Origin: Flavobacterium sp. 9
GTDB taxonomy: Bacteria > Bacteroidota > Bacteroidia > Flavobacteriales > Flavobacteriaceae
Assembly: GCF_002754195.1 (NCBI RefSeq)
Contig: NZ_PEEU01000001.1
Span: forward strand, 6,014,001-6,078,000
Reading direction: 5' to 3'
Length of the DNA: 64,000 nucleotides
Shown here: positions 57,198-64,000 of the stretch, one piece after another
How the letters are laid out: each line of letters opens with the position of its first letter
Position numbering within the stretch: the stretch's first letter is position 1
Program-made: the position numbers and the translations under genes
The notes under the pieces: generated by a model
Seen by the model: the letters and a program-made list of their open reading frames with translations, nothing else
Databases searched by the model: none
What the model was told of the DNA's origin: nothing

Positions 57198-57809
57198 ATG
57201 AAAACCTCAATCCTTGAATTTAGCACCTTTGATGACATTACCCTTTGGACTAACCTAAAGGAAGGAGATGAAAAATCCTTCTCAATGTTGTTTGAAAGAT
57301 ATTACGCAGATTTAGTGAGTTATGGAAATTCACTTTCTCCATTTCACGAAAAAGTGCAGGATTGTATTCAGGATGTTTTTACTGATATTTGGGTGTATCG
57401 CAATTCATTACAGCCGTCTGTGGTTGTAAAAGCATATTTGTTATCAAGTGTGCGCAAGAGAATTGCACGGCTTCATGAACGTGATCATATTTTTAGAAAA
57501 GCTACAAATACTGATTCTATTGCATTTTTGTTGGAATTTTCTGTGGAGCACGAACTTATAGATGATGATTATGCAACTAAAGAAAAAGTTACCTATCTGA
57601 ATAAATTATTAAATGATTTACCGCCTCGTCAAAAGGAAGCTTTGTATTTAAGATACCATCAGGGACTTACTGTAGAACAAATTGCCGAAATGCTTGATGT
57701 TAATTATCAATCGGCTAGTAATTTGTTGTATCGTGGTTTAATGGCACTTCGCAAAGAATGGAAAGGTAGTTTTTCATTATTTCTGCTACTATCTTCAAGT
57801 AGTTTTTAA
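57198..57809 (+). CDS. ECF sigma factor, FecI/Bacteroidota type
   Basis: The 203-aa protein contains sigma region 2 ('DEKSFSMLFERYYADLVSYG', 'VQDCIQDVFTDIWVYR') and region 4 ('LPPRQKEALYLRYHQGLTVE', 'QIAEMLDVNYQSASNLLYRG'), the standard two-domain ECF layout. The FecR gene 89 bp downstream encodes its likely anti-sigma factor, and the SusC-like receptor beyond has an STN domain. So this is a cell-surface signalling sigma that should switch on the SusC/SusD genes when their ligand binds. Confidence 0.94.
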   Translation: MKTSILEFSTFDDITLWTNLKEGDEKSFSMLFERYYADLVSYGNSLSPFHEKVQDCIQDVFTDIWVYRNSLQPSVVVKAYLLSSVRKRIARLHERDHIFRKATNTDSIAFLLEFSVEHELIDDDYATKEKVTYLNKLLNDLPPRQKEALYLRYHQGLTVEQIAEMLDVNYQSASNLLYRGLMALRKEWKGSFSLFLLLSSSSF

Positions 57810-57898
57810 ATTTTTTCAAAAAAATATAAAAATAATCACAATTTGGTGAGTATATAATCAAAGAAGTGTCCTCTATGTTTTTGTAACCTTATTTTTAG

Positions 57899-59014
57899 AT
57901 GCAAAAACGTAATACATATACCGAAATAGAGGATTTTTTATCTGACGAATCCTTCCAATCATGGATTTTATTAAAAATTGACAATGATGGTTGGGAAGAG
58001 TGGACTCTGGAAAGTCGTCAACGTGCCAAATTAGTCGAAGACGCAAGGCATTTATTGTTGGCAATGAAAGTTCCGGATTCAAAATTATCAACCTCAGATA
58101 TTCGCAGAGCGTTAGAAACAACGTGGTCGAAGATCGAGCGAAAAGAAAATCAAAGCAATTTATCTGAAAACTCAAATAGCAGATTCGTTAGAAAATGTTT
58201 TCTTGCCGGAGTCGCAGCAACTTTAGTTTTTGGATTAATCTCTACCTGGTTTTACAAAAATAACTTCCAGACAGAAAATAAAGTTGTCACTTACAAAGAA
58301 CTTATTGATGAAAATAGTGAAGGATTAGTTGAGCAAACAAACAATTCTGATAAACCGCAAATCATCACATTATCAGATGGTAGTTCGGTTTTATTACAGC
58401 CAAATAGTAAATTAAGTTATCCTAAAATCTTTACCGGAAACGAAAGAAAGGTGTATTTATCCGGCGAAGGTTTCTTTGAAATTAGTAAAAATCCTAAAAA
58501 ACCTTTTTACGTTTATGCAAACGAGATTGTCACAAAGGTAGTTGGAACTAGTTTTAGGGTCAAAGCTTATTCTGATCAGCCTGATGTTGAAGTTCTTGTT
58601 CGCACCGGTAAAGTTAAGGTTAGGTCAAATGAATTGGTCTCGAAATCAGATCATGAAGAGATCGTTTTACTTCCCAATCAAGCATTGCGATTTGTACGTA
58701 ATGATCTAAAGTTTAATAAAATTACCAATATTACTGAAGATGTTGAACTGGCTCAAAGTGTTGGAAACATCGAACAATTAAGCTTTGAATTTAGCGATAT
58801 TCCGGTTTCTCAGATTTTTGAAACTATCGAGCAAGCTTATTTAGTCGATATTGATTATCCTAAAGACAAGCTTAAAGATTGTCACCTTACAACTTCACTG
58901 AGTGATCAGCCATTGACAGAAAAATTGAAAATTGTCTGTAAAAGCATTGGCAATAATACCAGTTTTGAAATGAACGGAAATCAAATTACTATCATATCAG
59001 AAGGCTGTAATTAA
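57899..59014 (+). CDS. FecR-family anti-sigma factor
   Basis: The 371-aa protein has an N-terminal cytoplasmic region (1-95) to bind the sigma factor, one membrane helix (about 98-116, 'FLAGVAATLVFGLISTWFY'), and the periplasmic FecR domain (about 140-260; 'IITLSDGSSVLLQPNSKLSY', 'RKVYLSGEGFFEISKNPKKP', 'VVGTSFRVKAY'). It ends in the DUF4974 domain ('LSFEFSDIPVSQIFETIEQA') that reads the STN domain of the receptor. Complete and of usual length. Paired with the sigma gene upstream. Confidence 0.94.
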   Translation: MQKRNTYTEIEDFLSDESFQSWILLKIDNDGWEEWTLESRQRAKLVEDARHLLLAMKVPDSKLSTSDIRRALETTWSKIERKENQSNLSENSNSRFVRKCFLAGVAATLVFGLISTWFYKNNFQTENKVVTYKELIDENSEGLVEQTNNSDKPQIITLSDGSSVLLQPNSKLSYPKIFTGNERKVYLSGEGFFEISKNPKKPFYVYANEIVTKVVGTSFRVKAYSDQPDVEVLVRTGKVKVRSNELVSKSDHEEIVLLPNQALRFVRNDLKFNKITNITEDVELAQSVGNIEQLSFEFSDIPVSQIFETIEQAYLVDIDYPKDKLKDCHLTTSLSDQPLTEKLKIVCKSIGNNTSFEMNGNQITIISEGCN

Positions 59015-59198
59015 TTTGATTGTTTAACTGTAATTAAACAAGAGAAAATCAGGCTCTGAAAAACAAAATTTTGAAGTAAATACTTTCTTTTTAAAACAAG
59101 AATGTAATTTATTTCTTTTGAAACAAACCAAAACCAAATTATAAACTAAAAACCAGAAAAAAACCAAAAATGCCTATGTAGAAGACCATGCATAAAAA

Positions 59199-59230
59199 AA
59201 GTGCCGAAATGCTGTAACATTCCGACACTT
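59199..59230. promoter_or_regulatory. Hairpin in the leader region upstream of susC
   Basis: aagtgccgaaatg pairs with cattccgacactt through G-U pairs around a 6-nt loop, preceded by seven A residues. On the minus strand it would resemble a terminator with a T run. On the plus strand it could be a leader hairpin or the fecR terminator. The rest of the 305-bp gap is A-rich with nothing recognised. Confidence 0.45.
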
Positions 59231-59319
59231 ATTAAAATTGAATTTCTCTCTGTAAAGAGTTATTCAGTACGTTTCTTAAAATACACTCGAATCAGTATTA
59301 ATCAAAACAAACCAAAATT

Positions 59320-62300
59320 ATGAAAAAACCAGTTGTTAAACAACGATTACTCCATCGAATCATGAAAATAACACTATTTCAGTTTGTCCTTGCACTTGTG
59401 TTTTCAAGTGGTGCAATGGCGAACGATGTAAATGGGCAAAAAAAATTAGATACCAAAGTCACAATTACAGTTGAAAATTTGACATTGGATAGTGCATTAT
59501 CTAAAATTGAAAAGTCTGCACATGTAAAATTTTCCTATAATTCCAGATTACCACAATTAAACCAAAAGGTTAGTATTGAGGCAAATCAGGAAACATTATC
59601 CAGTATTCTGGACAGAATATTGCTTCCATTTAATATAACATTTGCAGAAGTTAGTAACCAGATTATTTTGCAAAAGAATGTTATTAATCCATTTGCAAAT
59701 TCAGATAATCATGATTCATTATTTGAAATATTAGTTGGTCCAACTATCAAAGGAAAAGTTACTGATTCAGCAGGAAATCCTTTGCCTGGAGCAACAGTAA
59801 TGGCAAAAGGAACTAAAACGGCTGTATTAACGGACTTTGATGGTAATTTTACTATCGAAGTTCCTGCTAATAGTGATAAATTGATCATTTCTTATGTAGG
59901 TATGGAGACAAAAGAAATTGATACAAACAATACAACGCCAACGATTGTTTTAAATGAAGTGGGACAAAATCTGAAAGAAGTTATTGTTACTACAGGTTAC
60001 GAAAAAACTTCTAAAAGAACATTTACAGGAGCAATTAGTAAAATTTCTGGAACGGAATTGAAAGTTGATGGTGTAGTTGATGTTAGTAGAATGATTGAAG
60101 GAAAAGCAGCAGGGGTAACGGTTCAAAATGTAACAGGAACTTTTGGTACAGCGCCAAAAATCACGGTTCGTGGATCTTCGTCAATCTTTGGAGATACAAA
60201 ACCTTTATGGGTTATTGATGGTGTTGTTCAAGAAGATATTATTAATATTTCATTTTCTGATTTAGCTTCTGGTAACTCTGAAACTTTATTGAGTTCTTCT
60301 GTAGCAGGTTTAAATGCTAATGATATTCAGAATATAGAAATCTTAAAAGATGCATCGGCAACTTCTATTTATGGTTCAAGATCATTAAATGGAGTTGTGG
60401 TTGTAACTACAAAACAAGGACGTAGAGATTCGCCTTTAAAAGTGAGTTATTCTGTTGAAAATACGGTAAGAACTGTTCCGAGTTATTCGCAATATGATAT
60501 TTTAAATTCTCAGGAATCTATGAGTATTTTAAAAGAATTAGAAGGATATGGCGGAGACGGTAAAGGATTTTTGGAAATTGCATCATCACTTAACGGAAGA
60601 TTTGGTGGAGTTTATAATATTTTGGCAAAACAAATTGATACTTACAATAAAACAGGAGGTCAGTTTGGAGTTAGAAATGACGAAGTTAGCCGTAATCAAT
60701 TTTTAAAGAAATACGAATTAGGAAATACAGATTGGTTTAGTGTTTTATTCAGACCATCGATCACTCAAAATCACTCTTTGAGTTTTTCAGGTGGTGGAAA
60801 AAACAATACTTTCTACGCATCTCTTGGTTATTATACAGATCCGGGATGGACTATTGCGGATAATGTAAAACAATTGACTTCTAATATAAAAGGTACTTTT
60901 TATATCAATGACAGATTAAATCTTACTTTATCTACAATGGGTTCGATTCGTAATCAAACTGCACCGGGAAGTTATGAAAGCAAATCAGATCCCGTGTACG
61001 GAAGCGTAAACAGAGAGTTTGATATCAATCCATTTAAGTATGTTTTGAATACAAGCAGAACTTTAAGACCTTATGACGAAAATGGAAATTTAGAATATTA
61101 CAGAAATAACTGGGCTCCAATGAATATTATCAATGAGCTTGAGAATAATACATTGGATATTAAAGTAAATGATATTCGTTTTCAATTGGATTTAGAATAT
61201 AAATTAAACAATCATTTGACTTATAATCTTACAGGTTCAGCAAGATATGCCAATACTTCTAGAGAGCATAAAATTTATGAAGATTCAAACGTAGCTGCAG
61301 CTTACAAAGCCGGTACTGCTTTAAGTTCAGAAGGTGAAAATGCGATTGTTCAGGAGGCAAATATCTTCTTATACCGTGATCCGGATAATTTGACAGCACC
61401 AAAAGTTTCTGTACTTCCAAATGGTGGATTCTTAAGAAAATTTACAAATGATATGACTTCTTACAACATTAGAAATAGTGTTAATTATAGAAATACATTT
61501 AATGACAAACACGAAGTAGAAGGTTTCTTTGGTACAGAGCTTAGATCTGTAGACAGAAACAGCGATAATTTTACAGCTGTAGGACTTCAGTTTGACCGTG
61601 GACTTACGCCTTTTATTGATCCAAGATTGATTTCTAAAATCGTAAATGATGGAGATTCTTATTATGGTTTTGATGCTGAAAGAGAAAGAACAGTTGGTTT
61701 CTTCGGGAAAGTAGGATATACTTATGATCGTCGTTATACTGCGTCTCTTACAGGTCGTTATGACGGTTCTAACAGACAAGGAAACAGCGGATCTAACAGA
61801 TGGTTGCCAACTTATACTGTAAGTGGAAAATGGAATATTACTGAAGAAAATTTCATGAGAAATGTTAAGTCTATAAACAATTTAGCATTAAGAGCTTCTT
61901 ACGGACTTACAGCAACTGCAGGACCGGCTACAAACTCATTGGCGATTTACAAAAGTTTTATCACAGACCGTCTTTTTCTTGCAAACAGAGAATCTAAGAT
62001 ATCAATTGATGAATTACAAAATGGTGATTTAACCTGGGAAAAACAATATGAAACTAACATTGGTTTAGACTTAGGAATGTTTAACAACAGAGTACAATTT
62101 GTAACTGATGTTTATACTCGTAATGCCTTTGATTTGGTTGATTTTGTGACAACTTCTGGTGTTGGAGGAGAAAGTATCAAGCAAGGTAATAATGCTGATA
62201 TGAGAACTAAAGGTCTTGAAGTAGGTTTCACGACTCAAAATATTGTAACCAAAAATTTTAAATGGTCGACAACACTTAATTTCTCTGTTTATGATCAAAA

Positions 62301-63057
62301 AATCACAAAATTACAGAACAAACCATCTGCTTTTAGCTTAGTAAACGGAAACGGTGGAAATGCATTAGGATCTCCTAGAAATTCAATTTATTCTTATGAA
62401 TTCACAGGATTAAATAATCAGGGATTACCAACTTTCAAATTGCAGGATGGAGCTGAGAATAATATGACAGATGCAGATTTTCAAGACACAAAAGACGTAA
62501 CTAAATATTTGAAATATGAAGGTTCTATTGAGCCAAATAAATCTATAGGTTTAGCGAATACTTTTACTTATAAAAACTGGTCATTATATGTATTTATTGT
62601 TGGTTCAGGAGGAAATAAAGTTCGTTTGAATCCTGTTTATGACAGCGTTTATGATGATTTGACAGTATTTACAAAAGACTTCACTAATCGTTGGATAAAT
62701 CCTGGAGATGAAAATATTACAAATGTTCCGGTTATCGCAGACAAAAGATTGATTGAAAATAATGGAGGAGAACGTACGTTAGCAAAAGCTTACAATACTT
62801 ATAATTATTCCGATGTTAGAATTGCTGATGGTGATTTCGTGAGATTGAAAAATATCTCATTAGGTTGGGAATTCCCTAAGGATTTCAAGAGAAAATTAGG
62901 AGTTAGCACATTTACATTAAAAGGATCAGCAGTAAACCCTTGGTTGATTTATTCAGATAAGAGACTTAACGGTCAGGATCCTGAATTCCGTAATACAGGA
63001 GGTGTAGCTTTCCCAATTACATCACAATATACATTCGCCATAAACCTTTCATTTTAA
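59320..63057 (+). CDS. SusC/RagA-family TonB-linked outer-membrane transporter with STN domain
   Basis: The 1245-aa outer-membrane receptor has a signal peptide ('FQFVLALVFSSGAMAND'), then an STN signalling domain (about 48-128, 'TITVENLTLDSALSKIEKSA'). A carboxypeptidase-like beta sandwich follows (about 143-220, 'IKGKVTDSAGNPLPGATVMA', 'DGNFTIEVPA'). The plug (about 222-360) has 'EVIVTTGYEKTSKRTFTGAI' and 'IEILKDASATSIYGSRSLNG', and a 22-strand barrel ends in 'YTFAINLSF'. With the SusD protein downstream it imports a glycan or peptide under TonB. The STN domain matches the FecI/FecR pair just upstream. Confidence 0.96.
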   Translation: MKKPVVKQRLLHRIMKITLFQFVLALVFSSGAMANDVNGQKKLDTKVTITVENLTLDSALSKIEKSAHVKFSYNSRLPQLNQKVSIEANQETLSSILDRILLPFNITFAEVSNQIILQKNVINPFANSDNHDSLFEILVGPTIKGKVTDSAGNPLPGATVMAKGTKTAVLTDFDGNFTIEVPANSDKLIISYVGMETKEIDTNNTTPTIVLNEVGQNLKEVIVTTGYEKTSKRTFTGAISKISGTELKVDGVVDVSRMIEGKAAGVTVQNVTGTFGTAPKITVRGSSSIFGDTKPLWVIDGVVQEDIINISFSDLASGNSETLLSSSVAGLNANDIQNIEILKDASATSIYGSRSLNGVVVVTTKQGRRDSPLKVSYSVENTVRTVPSYSQYDILNSQESMSILKELEGYGGDGKGFLEIASSLNGRFGGVYNILAKQIDTYNKTGGQFGVRNDEVSRNQFLKKYELGNTDWFSVLFRPSITQNHSLSFSGGGKNNTFYASLGYYTDPGWTIADNVKQLTSNIKGTFYINDRLNLTLSTMGSIRNQTAPGSYESKSDPVYGSVNREFDINPFKYVLNTSRTLRPYDENGNLEYYRNNWAPMNIINELENNTLDIKVNDIRFQLDLEYKLNNHLTYNLTGSARYANTSREHKIYEDSNVAAAYKAGTALSSEGENAIVQEANIFLYRDPDNLTAPKVSVLPNGGFLRKFTNDMTSYNIRNSVNYRNTFNDKHEVEGFFGTELRSVDRNSDNFTAVGLQFDRGLTPFIDPRLISKIVNDGDSYYGFDAERERTVGFFGKVGYTYDRRYTASLTGRYDGSNRQGNSGSNRWLPTYTVSGKWNITEENFMRNVKSINNLALRASYGLTATAGPATNSLAIYKSFITDRLFLANRESKISIDELQNGDLTWEKQYETNIGLDLGMFNNRVQFVTDVYTRNAFDLVDFVTTSGVGGESIKQGNNADMRTKGLEVGFTTQNIVTKNFKWSTTLNFSVYDQKITKLQNKPSAFSLVNGNGGNALGSPRNSIYSYEFTGLNNQGLPTFKLQDGAENNMTDADFQDTKDVTKYLKYEGSIEPNKSIGLANTFTYKNWSLYVFIVGSGGNKVRLNPVYDSVYDDLTVFTKDFTNRWINPGDENITNVPVIADKRLIENNGGERTLAKAYNTYNYSDVRIADGDFVRLKNISLGWEFPKDFKRKLGVSTFTLKGSAVNPWLIYSDKRLNGQDPEFRNTGGVAFPITSQYTFAINLSF

Positions 63058-63068
63058 TATAATTGATT

Positions 63069-64000
63069 ATGAAAAATATAAAAATAGCTTTATCACTATT
63101 AATACTTGTTGGTTTTAGTAGTTGCGATGATTTCCTTTCGGAAACTCCAGATAACAGATTACAGATTGACACACCAGAAAAAATATCAGAATTATTGACA
63201 GACGCATATCCGGACGGTACTTATATCGATATTGCCGAAACGATGACTGATAACGTATCTGATAATAAAAGTTCGCTTGTAAATATAAATAATGCTCAAA
63301 ACTACAATTGGGAATTACAGGATGATCAAACCGGTAGAGATACTCAGGGATTTTACTGGAACGCGGCATATAAAGCAATCGCAACAGCAAATCAGGCATT
63401 AGCATCTATAAAAGAACTTGGAAACACGCCTAATCTAAACCCTCAAAAGGGTGAAGCATTGCTTGCAAGAGCTTATGCTCATTTTATGTTGGTTTCAATA
63501 TGGTCTAATCGTTACAATCCGGCTACTGCAGGAACTGATTTAGGAATTCCTTATGTAACAGAGCCTGAAAAAGCTTTAATTGTAAACTACAAACGTAATT
63601 CAGTAAAAGAAGTTTTTGATCTAATTCAGGCAGATATTGAAGAAGGATTAAAATATGTTACTAATGATTACAGAACTGATTATTTAAAATATCACTTTAA
63701 TAAAGAAGCAGCAAAAGCTTTTGCAGCAAGATTTTATACTGCAAAAGGGGATTGGAGACGTGTATTGGAACTTACAGACGGATTAGGAAATAAACCAGTT
63801 GGAAAACTTAGAGACTGGGTTGCTTATAACTCTTATGATTTCCCCAATAAACCAATCGAATATGCAAAGAATACACATGTTACAAACCTATTAATAGGAT
63901 CTCCAAGTTCAATTTGCGGAAGAGCAACAACTTCAAACAGATTTGCTTTTACAAGAGCAAACGAAAGAGATCAGATACTTGGCAGCGATACTAATATATT
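63069..64000 (+). CDS. SusD/RagB-family lipoprotein (truncated by window end)
   Basis: The frame is open from the ATG at 63069 to the window edge (about 310 codons; the family is usually 450-600 aa). The signal ends 'LILVGFSSC' with acylated Cys19 followed by Asp-Asp, an acidic pair consistent with surface export of lipoproteins in this phylum. 'FYWNAAYKAIATANQALASI' and 'GEALLARAYAHFMLVSIWSN' are SusD TPR helices. It forms the lid on the SusC channel encoded 11 bp upstream. Confidence 0.95.
   Translation, partial: MKNIKIALSLLILVGFSSCDDFLSETPDNRLQIDTPEKISELLTDAYPDGTYIDIAETMTDNVSDNKSSLVNINNAQNYNWELQDDQTGRDTQGFYWNAAYKAIATANQALASIKELGNTPNLNPQKGEALLARAYAHFMLVSIWSNRYNPATAGTDLGIPYVTEPEKALIVNYKRNSVKEVFDLIQADIEEGLKYVTNDYRTDYLKYHFNKEAAKAFAARFYTAKGDWRRVLELTDGLGNKPVGKLRDWVAYNSYDFPNKPIEYAKNTHVTNLLIGSPSSICGRATTSNRFAFTRANERDQILGSDTNI

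Overview
The window looks like chromosomal DNA from a member of the Flavobacteriaceae, most likely Flavobacterium itself. The DNA is AT-rich. Upstream regions carry the Bacteroidota promoter pattern (TTG, about 20 bp, TAnnTTTG) instead of E. coli-type boxes. Gene content is diagnostic: type IX secretion genes (PorX, PorP/SprF, a type B sorted adhesin), an LpxC-FabZ fusion, a SusC/SusD pair with FecI/FecR-type regulators, and a CAL67264-type small membrane protein. No prophage, CRISPR array, rRNA operon or plasmid feature was seen.

Layout. 1-500: the tail of a probable site-specific recombinase runs into a tRNA-Arg gene, which may be the edge of an integrated element. 0.5-3.5 kb: apt, then a four-gene leftward signalling cluster (small protein, membrane protein, histidine kinase, LuxR-type regulator). 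3.9-6.3 kb: pheT. 6.6-9.7 kb: a T9SS type B sorted surface protein with its PorP/SprF partner. 9.8-16.3 kb: an RND efflux operon (adaptor, pump, TolC) followed by a bestrophin-like channel. 16.9-19.2 kb: a redoxin-like protein, a six-helix membrane protein with a degenerate kinase dimerisation domain, and a stand-alone Aer-like PAS protein. 19.2-19.6 kb: a repeat-rich gap. 19.6-32 kb: recG, a lipoprotein, DUF1697, a Dph6-like ATPase, a REP-associated transposase carrying REP pairs inside its own coding sequence, M1 peptidase, patatin, TSUP transporter and a UvrD/PcrA helicase. 32-42.6 kb: YciO/Sua5-type protein, OmpA lipoprotein, glycosyltransferase, HsdR-N protein, holA, ettA, a DCC protein, MutS2 without Smr, and ung. 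42.7-48.4 kb: ald, GNAT, DUF4262, tsaE, a TPR protein and porX, all leftward. 48.6-56.8 kb: a rightward envelope block (HD hydrolase, lpxD, lpxC-fabZ, lpxA, efp, a second lpxD-like gene, NTF2-like, sucD, GIY-YIG-like). 57.2 kb to the end: ECF sigma, FecR anti-sigma, SusC with an STN domain, and a truncated SusD.

How genes work together. The lipid A genes supply the first acylation steps. PorX, SprF and the type B protein belong to the secretion/gliding system. The sigma/FecR/STN-SusC/SusD set is a self-contained nutrient-sensing uptake locus. TsaE and the YciO-like protein relate to t6A tRNA modification.

Most notable signals: (1) a RAYT gene whose variable loop contains two in-frame, tandemly duplicated pairs of GTAG-headed REP hairpins; (2) an Aer-type FAD-PAS protein with no chemotaxis output domain, next to a membrane protein whose DHp-like helix lacks the phospho-accepting His; (3) many intergenic inverted repeats built from locus-specific 7- or 8-bp words; (4) two divergent copies of a structured element resembling the Flavo-1 RNA motif, with compensatory changes in the closing stem. 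Assignments rest on reading motifs by eye; no database search was run.
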